Assembly: GCA_903934275.1 (NCBI GenBank)
Contig: CAIZNF010000642.1
Location: forward strand, 1 to 5,432
From: an uncultured Nitrosomonadales bacterium
GTDB lineage: Bacteria; Pseudomonadota; Gammaproteobacteria; Burkholderiales; Gallionellaceae
Direction of reading: 5' to 3'
DNA length: 5,432 nucleotides
Position 1 is the first letter of the stretch, and each line of letters opens with the position of its first letter. This document shows, one piece after another, positions 1 through 5,432 of this stretch. The notes below the pieces were generated by a model. The model made no database searches. It was not told the origin of the DNA and worked only from the letters and a program-made list of their open reading frames with translations. A program made the translations under genes and the position numbers.

Positions 1-239
1 GCGTTCCCGGCGTGAAGCGATTATTCGGTGCGTCGCATTTTCATGAAATAGTATTGCAGTTACCTGATTCTTCCGCCAAAGTGCTGAACAGTATGGCTGT
101 GCAAGGTATTTCGGGCGGCTTGGATCTGCAACCGCACTACCCGAAACTGGGTAACGCTATTCTGGTGTGCGCCACCGAAACCAAGACCGATGAAGATTTG
201 CAACGCTATGTGGCGGCGTTACGCCACGCACTTAACTAA
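1..239 (+). CDS. gcvPA: Glycine dehydrogenase (decarboxylating) subunit 1, C-terminal fragment
   Basis: This is the last 78 or so codons of the GcvPA half of the two-subunit P-protein. The gene is cut by the left edge; the first whole in-frame codon is at position 3, and the GTG at 12 is internal, not a start. GcvPA and GcvPB together decarboxylate glycine with pyridoxal phosphate and pass the aminomethyl group to the lipoyl arm of GcvH in the cytoplasm. The visible tail has the family's typical ending: a PGV-x-FG-x-SHFHE stretch, then [13 protein letters not shown], then LLVC-like [10 protein letters not shown] and a final helix. The stop TAA is at 237-239. The Shine-Dalgarno sequence of tpx overlaps this stop, so the two genes are probably on one transcript. 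No frameshift is visible in the part present. The identification rests on remembered family sequence; the active-site lysine of the complex is in GcvPB, not here. Confidence 0.9.
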   Translation, partial: VPGVKRLFGASHFHEIVLQLPDSSAKVLNSMAVQGISGGLDLQPHYPKLGNAILVCATETKTDEDLQRYVAALRHALN

Positions 240-243
240 GGAG
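238..243 (+). promoter_or_regulatory. Ribosome binding site that fixes the tpx start
   Basis: AAGGAG lies 6 nt before the ATG at 250 and overlaps the gcvPA stop codon. It selects ATG 250 over the in-frame ATG at 190, which lies inside gcvPA and would add 20 residues foreign to the Tpx family. Confidence 0.85.
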
Positions 244-249
244 AACATC

Positions 250-759
250 ATGACACACAGCACTACACTCGGCGGTTCACCAGTTTTTTTGTATGGCGAT
301 TTTCCGCAAGTTGGGCAAATCGCACCAGCCTTTTCGCTGGTAAATAAGGATTTAAAAGACATCACACTCAATGAATTTGCCGGCAAACGCAAGGTGCTGA
401 ATATTGTGCCCAGCCTGGACACTCCAACCTGCCAAGCTTCCGCGCGCCGCTTCAATCAGGCCGCCAGTTCTTTGACCAACACCGTGGTGATAAACGTCTC
501 CGCTGACTTGCCGTTTGCCATGGCGCGCTTCTGCGCCAGCGAAGGGTTGGACAACGTAGTCAACCTTTCCATCATGCGTGGTCGCGAGTTTATGCGCAAC
601 TACGGCGTGAAGATCGCCGATGGTGTATTGGCCGGACTTATGGCACGCGCGGTGGTCGTGCTGGATGATAAAAATGTGGTACGGTATACCGAACTGGTCG
701 GCGATATTAAAAATGAGCCGAATTACGATGCGGCGCTGGCTGCATTGCAAGCAATTTAA
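250..759 (+). CDS. tpx: Thiol peroxidase (atypical 2-Cys peroxiredoxin, Tpx)
   Basis: This cytoplasmic or periplasm-associated peroxiredoxin reduces hydrogen peroxide and organic hydroperoxides, and in the characterised family is recycled by thioredoxin. The 169-aa product is almost the same length as E. coli Tpx (168 aa) and follows it from end to end. The peroxidatic cysteine is Cys61 in [11 protein letters not shown] and the resolving cysteine is Cys95 in [16 protein letters not shown]. The conserved active-site arginine is Arg133 in LMARAVVV. The catalytic Thr/Cys motif here is DTPTC, where E. coli has DTGVC. No signal peptide is visible. The gene starts 10 nt after the gcvPA stop with a strong ribosome binding site, so it is likely co-transcribed with gcvPA. 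This position, between the two P-protein subunit genes, is unexpected for a peroxidase; a functional link to glycine cleavage is possible but unproven. Downstream is a repeat-filled gap with no clear classical terminator. Confidence 0.95.
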   Translation: MTHSTTLGGSPVFLYGDFPQVGQIAPAFSLVNKDLKDITLNEFAGKRKVLNIVPSLDTPTCQASARRFNQAASSLTNTVVINVSADLPFAMARFCASEGLDNVVNLSIMRGREFMRNYGVKIADGVLAGLMARAVVVLDDKNVVRYTELVGDIKNEPNYDAALAALQAI

Positions 760-773
760 ACCTGGAAAAACGA

Positions 774-802
774 TCCGCAGATTGCGCAGATTAAACAGAT
801 TA
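774..802 (+). repeat. Triple CAGATT repeat unit, left copy
   Basis: CAGATT occurs three times, at 778-783, 787-792 and 796-801, with a 9-nt period, and the unit opens with TCCGCAGATT. An inverted copy lies at 949-979. From memory, strings of this TCCGCAGATT-xCGCAGATT type are dispersed in many unrelated bacterial genomes, usually between genes. It begins 14 nt after the tpx stop. It has no recognised function and encodes nothing. Confidence 0.7.
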
Positions 803-807
803 CAAAT

Positions 808-864
808 CCGTTCACCCTGAGCTTGTCGAAGGGTTGTGTGGTTCGACAGGCTCACCACGAACGG
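808..864 (+). repeat. REP-like palindromic dispersed repeat
   Basis: Two 23-nt arms, 808-830 (CCGTTCACCCTGAGC and TGTCGAA around one variable base) and 842-864 (its imperfect reverse complement), are separated by an 11-nt loop at 831-841. Eighteen of the 23 arm positions match; the mismatches are four adjacent ones near the outer third and one near the middle. The CCTGAGC-TTGTCGAA string is one I recognise as a widespread intergenic palindrome in proteobacterial and other genomes. As RNA it could fold into a long stem and might protect or end the gcvPA-tpx transcript, which is inference. No transposase gene is nearby. Confidence 0.8.
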
Positions 865-908
865 GAAACTTTTTAATGGCCGACTCTATAACCCCGATAA
901 TCATCGCC

Positions 909-985
909 TATTTGTCCGATGGATATCCATGTGCCCGTAGCACGCCATTTAATCTGCGCCAATCTGCGTAATCTGCGGACAAATA
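909..985 (-). repeat. Triple CAGATT repeat unit, right inverted copy, with closing 10-nt inverted repeat
   Basis: On the + strand AATCTG occurs at 951-956, 961-966 and 970-975, so the minus strand reads as three CAGATT units beginning TCCGCAGATT, matching the left copy at 774-802 apart from a few substitutions and one 1-nt indel. The same block is bounded by a perfect inverted repeat, TATTTGTCCG at 909-918 and CGGACAAATA at 976-985. Inside it also lies the 12-nt palindrome ATGGATATCCAT at 919-930. The block ends 54 nt before the gcvPB start. It appears non-coding; the minus-strand reading frame through it gives only repeat-derived peptide. Confidence 0.65.
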
Positions 986-1039
986 TGTTTTTTGCATGAC
1001 CCAATCAACAAGACTCATACCAACTAAGGTTGCAATTTC

Positions 1040-2539
1040 ATGCTGATTTTTGAACGCTCCCATCCAGGCCGCCGCAACGCGGCACAGGCTCCGCACACCA
1101 CAGCTACAGCCAGCGGCATTCCTGCCGCGCTGTTGCGCCAGGATCAGCCTCTGCTGCCGGAAGCTTCGGAAATGGATGTGGTGCGCCATTACACCCGGCT
1201 GTCGCAAAAGAATTTTTCCATCGACACGCACTTCTATCCGCTCGGCTCATGTACGATGAAATACAACCCGCGCGCCTGCAATACGCTGGCGATGCTGCCG
1301 AACTTTCTGGCGCGTCACCCGCTTGCGCCGGAATCCACCGGGCAGGGCGTGCTGGCCTGTCTGTATGACTTGCAGGAAATGCTGAAAGATGTGACCGGCA
1401 TGGCCGGTGTGAGCCTGATGCCGATGGCGGGTGCGCAAGGCGAATTCGCCGGTATCGCGATGATCCGCGCCTATCACGACGCGCGCGGCGACAAGGTGCG
1501 CACCGAGATCATTGTGCCGGATGCGGCGCACGGAACCAATCCGGCCACTGCCGTGATGTGCGGCTATATCGTGAAGGAGATTCCGACCGACGCGAATGGC
1601 GACATTGACCTAGACGCGCTGCGCGCCGTTACCGGCCCGCAAACCGCAGGGCTGATGTTGACCAATCCTTCCACGCTGGGCGTGTTCGAGAAACAAATTC
1701 AGGCCATCCAGAAAATCATCCACGATGTCGGAGGCCTGCTGTATTACGACGGTGCAAATTTGAACGCGATTCTCGGTAAAGTCAAACCCGGCGACATGGG
1801 TTTCGATGTGATCCACATGAACCTGCATAAGACATTCTCCACCCCGCATGGCGGCGGAGGACCGGGTGCGGGCGCAGTGGGCGTGGCAGAACGTCTGATG
1901 CAATTTCTGCCGCTGCCGGTGGTCGCAAAACTCCCCTCGCCCCATGGGGGAGAGGGGCTGGGGGAAAGGGGCTCGGTAGCAACTTACCGTTACCTCACCG
2001 AAGCCGACCTGCCGCAATCCATCGGTCACATGTCCGCCTTCACCGGCAATATTGGCATCCTGTTGCGTGCCTATGTATACGCACGTATGCTGGGCGTGGA
2101 GGGCATGCTCCGCGTCGCGGAATTTGCCACGCTGAATGCTAACTACCTGATGGCGGAATTGCGCAAAGCGGGCTTTACCGCAGCCTTTCCGCAACGCCGC
2201 GCCAGCCACGAATTTATTATCTCGATGAAACCGCTCAAGGATGCGACCGGCATCTCCGCGATGGACGTGGCGAAACGCCTGCTTGACAAGGGTTTTCATC
2301 CACCCACCACCTACTTCCCGATGCTGGTGCCGGAATGCCTGCTGATCGAGCCAACCGAGACCGAATCGAAGGAGACGCTGGACGGCTTCGTCAACGCGCT
2401 GAAGGAAATTCGCGACGAGGCGCATGCCACGCCGGAACTGGTGAAGGGCGCGCCGCACACCATGCCGGTGCGTCGCCTCGATGACGTAAAGGCTGCGCGG
2501 GAACTTGATTTGACGTGGAAGCCTGATCACTTACCTTAA
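1040..2539 (+). CDS. gcvPB: Glycine dehydrogenase (decarboxylating) subunit 2
   Basis: This is the PLP-carrying half of the split P-protein; with GcvPA it decarboxylates glycine and loads aminomethyl onto lipoyl-GcvH, feeding one-carbon units to tetrahydrofolate. The 499-aa product starts with the family's MLIFERSxPGRR opening, so ATG 1040 is supported, with AAGG at 1026-1029 as a modest ribosome binding site. Recognisable blocks are [20 protein letters not shown] (about 56-74), AHGTNPA (163-169), [10 protein letters not shown] (235-244), and the PLP-lysine motif [16 protein letters not shown] with Lys264. The C-terminus has [21 protein letters not shown] and [10 protein letters not shown]. 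Residues 298-312 (LPSPHGG to RGS) do not belong to the family: they are encoded by a GC-rich palindromic repeat lying in frame between LPLPVVAK and [14 protein letters not shown]. The reading frame is intact across it and the catalytic lysine is present, so the enzyme may still work, but this is inference. The usual length of around 480-490 aa fits an extra segment. Confidence 0.95.
   Translation: MLIFERSHPGRRNAAQAPHTTATASGIPAALLRQDQPLLPEASEMDVVRHYTRLSQKNFSIDTHFYPLGSCTMKYNPRACNTLAMLPNFLARHPLAPESTGQGVLACLYDLQEMLKDVTGMAGVSLMPMAGAQGEFAGIAMIRAYHDARGDKVRTEIIVPDAAHGTNPATAVMCGYIVKEIPTDANGDIDLDALRAVTGPQTAGLMLTNPSTLGVFEKQIQAIQKIIHDVGGLLYYDGANLNAILGKVKPGDMGFDVIHMNLHKTFSTPHGGGGPGAGAVGVAERLMQFLPLPVVAKLPSPHGGEGLGERGSVATYRYLTEADLPQSIGHMSAFTGNIGILLRAYVYARMLGVEGMLRVAEFATLNANYLMAELRKAGFTAAFPQRRASHEFIISMKPLKDATGISAMDVAKRLLDKGFHPPTTYFPMLVPECLLIEPTETESKETLDGFVNALKEIRDEAHATPELVKGAPHTMPVRRLDDVKAARELDLTWKPDHLP
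1931..1971 (+). repeat. GC-rich palindromic repeat inserted in frame within gcvPB
   Basis: The segment has a hairpin made of CCCCTC (1933-1938) pairing with GAGGGG (1952-1957) and CCCC (1940-1943) pairing with GGGG (1946-1949) around a central CCATGG, followed by a G-rich tail CTGGGGGAAAGGGG (1958-1971). The reverse strand reads as the CCCTTTCCCCCAGCCCC-type repeat that I recognise as dispersed between genes in many proteobacteria. Here it encodes residues 298-311 of GcvPB. The flanks carry a near-direct repeat, GGTCGCAA (1921-1928) and GGTAGCAA (1975-1982), 54 nt apart and in the same codon phase, which may be a target duplication or chance. Confidence 0.75.
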
Positions 2540-2619
2540 CGTGAAACTCGCGTAGCGATTCGTCTGCCCACTTCAAGACCGATAGGTTGTTAGCGTTAGT
2601 TTAATAAGAGGGAGCTACT

Positions 2620-3075
2620 ATGCTTAACATCAGAGAAATAGCCGCACTGCTATTGGTTACGGCCACACTCGCGGGCTGCGCTTCCGGTTTGTCTGGCTCG
2701 ACCTATACACGCGACCAGGCGCGGCAGGTCGAGGATGTGCGCATGGCCACCGTTGAAAATGTGCGCACGGTACAGATTGAAGGCTCCAAATCACCTGTTG
2801 GCACTGTGGCCGGGACGATAGCAGGAGGCGTTGCAGGGAGTAATGTGGGCGGCGGCAAGGGTAGTTCAGTGGGTGCTGTGCTGGGTGCGGTGGCGGGGGG
2901 AGTGGTAGGTTCTGCGATCGAGGAAGGCGCGACCCGCCAGTCTGCCTTGGAAATTACGGTCAGATTTGAGGACGGCAAATTGATCGCGGTGACCCAAGCG
3001 GGGGAGGAGAAATTTCAGCCAGGCGACAAGGTGCGGGTGTTGACCGGTAGCGGCGTGACACGCATCAGCCATTAA
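2620..3075 (+). CDS. slyB: SlyB-like glycine-zipper outer-membrane lipoprotein
   Basis: The 151-aa product is a small lipoprotein of the SlyB/Pcp (17-kDa antigen) family, close in length to E. coli SlyB (about 155 aa). A short N-terminal hydrophobic signal peptide ends in the lipobox LAGC with the acylated cysteine at 20; residue +2 is Ala, not Asp, which favours sorting to the outer membrane. The SGSTYTRDQARQVEDV and ENVRTVQIEG stretches (26-55) follow the SlyB N-terminal domain. A glycine zipper spans about 61-100 with repeated GxxxG spacing, and a small beta-type C-terminal domain (VRFEDGK, FQPGDKVRVL) closes it. In enteric bacteria SlyB is tied to envelope stress and PhoPQ; whether that holds here is unknown. 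GAGGGAG at 2608-2614 is a strong ribosome binding site 5 nt before ATG. It stands alone between gcvPB (80 nt upstream) and the ilv operon, and I see no convincing promoter in the upstream gap. Confidence 0.9.
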   Translation: MLNIREIAALLLVTATLAGCASGLSGSTYTRDQARQVEDVRMATVENVRTVQIEGSKSPVGTVAGTIAGGVAGSNVGGGKGSSVGAVLGAVAGGVVGSAIEEGATRQSALEITVRFEDGKLIAVTQAGEEKFQPGDKVRVLTGSGVTRISH

Positions 3076-3129
3076 AAATCCGCATGTTATCTCGCTGATG
3101 GAGCTACCAGCCATTCGTGGTAGGATTTT
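3075..3129 (+). terminator. Possible terminator-like inverted repeat after slyB
   Basis: AAAATCC (3075-3081) is the reverse complement of GGATTTT (3123-3129), and inside them CTACCA (3104-3109) pairs with TGGTAG (3118-3123) around an 8-nt loop. The right arm ends in a short T run. The inner stem is only 6 bp and not GC-rich, and the T run is brief, so termination between slyB and the ilv promoter is plausible but weakly supported. Confidence 0.35.
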
Positions 3130-3146
3130 CAGTGTAAGATTTTTAG

Positions 3147-3175
3147 TTGACCAAAACGCTGCCAGCCTTTATCTT
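3147..3175 (+). promoter_or_regulatory. Predicted sigma70 promoter of the ilv operon
   Basis: TTGACC (3147-3152) and TATCTT (3170-3175) are separated by exactly 17 nt, a good match to the -35 and -10 consensus. Transcription would begin near 3182, leaving a leader of about 30 nt before the ATG at 3213. That is too short for a leader-peptide attenuator of the kind that controls enteric ilvBN. The promoter overlaps the upstream TTG that some gene callers would take as the start. Confidence 0.6.
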
Positions 3176-3200
3176 ACGCGGTTCTTATTGGTATATATTT

Positions 3201-3206
3201 AAGGTG
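3201..3206 (+). promoter_or_regulatory. Ribosome binding site that fixes the ilvB start
   Basis: AAGGTG lies 6 nt before ATG 3213. No comparable site precedes the in-frame TTG at 3147, so it supports the shorter protein. Confidence 0.65.
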
Positions 3207-3212
3207 TTTGTG

Positions 3213-4925
3213 ATGGAGTTAACTGGCGCGGAGATACTTATTCGCTGTTTGCGGGAGGAGCAGGTTGAGTATGTGTTTGGCTACCCTGGTGGTGCGGTGC
3301 TGTTTATTTATGACGCACTATTTCAGCAAGACAAGGTCAAGCATGTTTTGGTGCGCCACGAGCAGGCTGCGGTGCATGCGGCTGACGGTTATGCGCGATC
3401 TTCCGACAAGGTGGGCGTGGCGCTGGTTACTTCCGGGCCTGGGCTGACCAATGCCGTGACCGGCATCGCGACCGCTTATATGGATTCCACGCCGATGGTT
3501 ATTATCAGCGGCCAGGTTCCGACTGGCGCGATAGGTGAGGATGCCTTTCAGGAAGTCGATGCGGTGGGCATTACCCGCCCGTGCGTTAAGCATAATTTTC
3601 TGGTCAAAGATGTCAGGGATATCGCCCCGACCATCAAGAAAGCGTTTTACTTGGCTAAGTCGGGCCGCCCCGGCCCGGTGTTGGTGGATATCCCCAAAGA
3701 TGTGTCCAACCACAAAACCACTTTTGAATATCCGGCCAGCGTGTCTATCCGCTCCTATCATCCGGCGGGTAAGGGCGACAGTGAGCAGATCAAGCGCGCG
3801 GTGCAGATGTTGCTGGATGCCAAACGGCCAATGGTTTACGCGGGTGGCGGCGTGGTGCTGTCGGGCGCGTCCGCTCAATTGATTGATATGGTGCGTTTGC
3901 TGGGCTTCCCCTGCACCAACACATTGATGGGGCTGGGTGGTTATCCGGCCAGTGACAAACAATTCGTCGGCATGCTGGGTATGCACGGCACATACGAAGC
4001 GAATATGGCGATGCAGCATTGCGATGTGCTGCTGGCGGTCGGCGCGCGCTTCGATGACCGCGTGATTGGCAACGTCGAACATTTTGCCGAAGTGCCGCGC
4101 AAGATTATTCACATCGACATCGATCCGTCTTCGATTGCCAAGCGTGTCAAGGTGGATGTGCCCATCGTTGGCGAATTGAAGCTGGTGCTGGACGAGTTGC
4201 TGAGTGTGCTGCGCAGCAGTAGCAGGCAGTCTCCCGATGCGGCAGATATGGCCGCGTGGTGGAAGCAGGTGAACGAGTGGCGCGCCGTTGGCGGGGGGTT
4301 GCGTTACAAGAATTCTTCCGAAATCATCAAGCCGCAATTCGTGATCGAGACGCTGCATGAAATTACCGGTGGCGATGCGTTTATCACTTCGGATGTTGGC
4401 CAGCATCAGATGTGGACTGCACAGTATTACAAATTTGATAAACCGCGCCGCTGGATCAATTCCGGCGGTCTGGGCACGATGGGCTTCGGCCTGCCTGCGG
4501 CGATGGGTGTGCAGATGGTCAACCCCGGCGCAACGGTTGCCTGCGTGACAGGCGAGGGCAGCATCCAGATGAATATTCAGGAGCTGTCCACCTGCAAACA
4601 ATTCCATCTGCCGATCAAGATTATCTCGCTCAATAACGGCTATCTCGGCATGGTGCGGCAGTGGCAGGAGTTCTTCCACGGCAACCGATATTCCGAGACC
4701 TACATGAACGCGCTGCCGGATTTCGTCAAGCTGGCCGAGGCTTATGGGCATGTAGGGATGCGCATCGAAAAACCTGCTGATGTTGAACCGGCATTGAAAG
4801 AGGCTTTCGCGCGCAAAAATGATCTGGTATTCATGGATTTCAAAACCGATCCGACTGAAAACGTGTTCCCGATGGTTCCAGGTGGCAAGGGCTTGTCACA
4901 GATAATTCTGGCTGAGGAACTATAA
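3213..4925 (+). CDS. ilvB: Acetolactate synthase (acetohydroxyacid synthase), large catalytic subunit
   Basis: The enzyme joins two pyruvates to acetolactate, or pyruvate and 2-ketobutyrate to acetohydroxybutyrate, using thiamine diphosphate, Mg and FAD; it is the first common step to valine, leucine and isoleucine. The 570-aa product begins MELTGAEILIRCLREE and continues VFGYPGGAVL, as is usual for the family. The in-frame TTG at 3147 would add 22 unrelated residues and overlaps the promoter, so it is rejected. The catalytic glutamate is Glu50 in VRHEQAAVHAADGYAR, in the N-terminal pyrimidine-binding domain. The central FAD-associated domain includes GARFDDRVIGN. The C-terminal diphosphate domain has GEGSIQMNIQEL (GEG at 447-449) and the paired Asn474-Asn475 in LNNGYLGMVRQWQ. 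GEG takes the place of the commoner GDG; Glu is a known variant, and I remember it in related bacteria. It overlaps ilvN by one base. The ilvI name would fit equally well. Confidence 0.96.
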   Translation: MELTGAEILIRCLREEQVEYVFGYPGGAVLFIYDALFQQDKVKHVLVRHEQAAVHAADGYARSSDKVGVALVTSGPGLTNAVTGIATAYMDSTPMVIISGQVPTGAIGEDAFQEVDAVGITRPCVKHNFLVKDVRDIAPTIKKAFYLAKSGRPGPVLVDIPKDVSNHKTTFEYPASVSIRSYHPAGKGDSEQIKRAVQMLLDAKRPMVYAGGGVVLSGASAQLIDMVRLLGFPCTNTLMGLGGYPASDKQFVGMLGMHGTYEANMAMQHCDVLLAVGARFDDRVIGNVEHFAEVPRKIIHIDIDPSSIAKRVKVDVPIVGELKLVLDELLSVLRSSSRQSPDAADMAAWWKQVNEWRAVGGGLRYKNSSEIIKPQFVIETLHEITGGDAFITSDVGQHQMWTAQYYKFDKPRRWINSGGLGTMGFGLPAAMGVQMVNPGATVACVTGEGSIQMNIQELSTCKQFHLPIKIISLNNGYLGMVRQWQEFFHGNRYSETYMNALPDFVKLAEAYGHVGMRIEKPADVEPALKEAFARKNDLVFMDFKTDPTENVFPMVPGGKGLSQIILAEEL

Positions 4926-5416
4926 TGAGGCACATTATTTCTCTGTTGATGGAAAACGAAGCTGGCGCGTTGTCGCGCGTGGCGGGTTTGTTTTCGGCAC
5001 GCGGTTACAACATCGAATCACTGTCGGTTGCGCCGACCGAAGACCCGACTTTGTCGCGTATGACTATTGTTACCAGCGGTTCGGATGCGATCATCGAGCA
5101 GATCAACAAGCAGCTTAACAAACTGGTGGATGTCGCGGCGGTGATGGACTTGAGCGATGGCGAACATCTGGAGCGTGAACTGATGCTGGTCAAGGTGCGC
5201 GCCGAAGGCAATATGCGTGAAGATTTTAAACGCATGGCGGATACTTTTCATGGACGCATTATTGATACGGCTGAGCATACCTGCACTATCGAGTTGACCG
5301 GTTCATGCGCCGATTTGGACAGTTTTTTGGGGAAAATCGGACGCGACATGATTCTGGAAACGGTACGCACCGGGGCTTCCGGTATTGGGTGCGGCGATAG
5401 GATTTTGAAGCTATAG
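4925..5416 (+). CDS. ilvN: Acetolactate synthase, small regulatory subunit
   Basis: This is the regulatory partner of the preceding subunit; it raises the activity of the catalytic subunit and gives feedback inhibition by valine. The 163-aa product equals E. coli IlvH in length and follows it along its whole span (so ilvH is an equally good name). An N-terminal ACT domain covers about residues 2-76, with MRHIISLLMENEAGALSRV and GLFSARGYNIESL; Asn11, Gly14 and Asn29, where changes relieve valine inhibition in E. coli IlvH, are all present, so valine sensitivity is expected. The DPTLSRMTI and LNKLVDV motifs follow, then the C-terminal domain beginning about ELMLVKV and ending GDRILKL. Start ATG overlaps the ilvB stop as TAATG, and GAGGAA at 4914-4919 sits 5 nt upstream inside ilvB, so translation is probably coupled and subunits made in a fixed ratio. 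The next gene is beyond the window; ilvC is common there but cannot be seen. Confidence 0.96.
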   Translation: MRHIISLLMENEAGALSRVAGLFSARGYNIESLSVAPTEDPTLSRMTIVTSGSDAIIEQINKQLNKLVDVAAVMDLSDGEHLERELMLVKVRAEGNMREDFKRMADTFHGRIIDTAEHTCTIELTGSCADLDSFLGKIGRDMILETVRTGASGIGCGDRILKL

Positions 5417-5432
5417 AGGGTAGGTTGGGCAA

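Noticed and set aside
352..858. Long minus-strand open frame beginning with a VSLSNH-TTLRQAQGER-like peptide
   Set aside because: It is the antisense of tpx plus the REP-like palindrome; that N-terminal peptide is the usual spurious translation of this repeat.
774..979. CRISPR-like array from the CAGATT repeats
   Set aside because: Repeats are only 6-10 nt with 3-4 nt gaps and partly inverted; no repeat-spacer structure or cas gene is present.
992..1020. Possible promoter for gcvPB with TTGCAT at 992-997
   Set aside because: The -10 candidate 17-18 nt downstream (TCATAC/CATACC) is too poor a match to support a call.
760..1039. Glycine riboswitch before gcvPB
   Set aside because: Glycine riboswitches often precede gcv genes, but this gap is accounted for by dispersed repeats and I could not see the paired aptamer core.
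908..1231. Minus-strand open frame containing LSADYADWRR
   Set aside because: It is translated CAGATT repeat joined to the antisense of the gcvPB 5' end; such SADYADxRR peptides are typical repeat artefacts.
1610..2530. 306-codon minus-strand open frame opposite gcvPB
   Set aside because: It is a shadow of gcvPB, with no ribosome binding site or recognisable domain; the + strand protein is unmistakable.
2577..2605. Possible promoter for slyB with TTTAAT at 2600-2605
   Set aside because: There is no -35 match at the right spacing, and transcription would start almost at the ribosome binding site.
3318..4751. 477-codon minus-strand open frame opposite ilvB
   Set aside because: It is His/Arg-rich low-quality translation antisense to a strongly conserved gene; its openness follows from codon bias.

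Overview
The window reads as an ordinary chromosomal segment of a betaproteobacterium. A Nitrosomonadales/Gallionellaceae-type lineage fits the protein style and the split glycine decarboxylase, but that placement is inference from remembered sequences, not a search. All genes are on the + strand and all look housekeeping.

Region 1 (1-2539) belongs to the glycine cleavage system. It holds the C-terminal end of gcvPA (P-protein subunit 1, running in from the left edge), then a 169-aa thiol peroxidase gene (tpx) 10 nt downstream, then a 280-nt non-coding gap packed with repeats, then gcvPB (P-protein subunit 2, carrying the pyridoxal-phosphate lysine). GcvPA and GcvPB together form the glycine decarboxylase, so tpx and the repeat tract sit between two halves of one enzyme.

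Region 2 (2540-3146) has a SlyB-like glycine-zipper outer-membrane lipoprotein on its own, followed by a weak terminator-like inverted repeat.

Region 3 (3147-5416) is the acetolactate synthase operon: a good sigma70-type promoter, the catalytic subunit (ilvB/ilvI type) and the valine-sensing regulatory subunit (ilvN/ilvH type), joined by a TAATG stop/start overlap. This is the first common step of branched-chain amino acid synthesis. The window ends 16 nt after the second gene.

I found no new multi-gene system. The most unusual feature is a GC-rich palindromic repeat, of a kind normally seen between genes, lying in frame inside gcvPB and adding about 14-18 residues to a surface-type linker. 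The gcvPB upstream gap is a compound of two further dispersed-repeat families, with triple CAGATT units in opposite orientation on either side of a REP-like palindrome.
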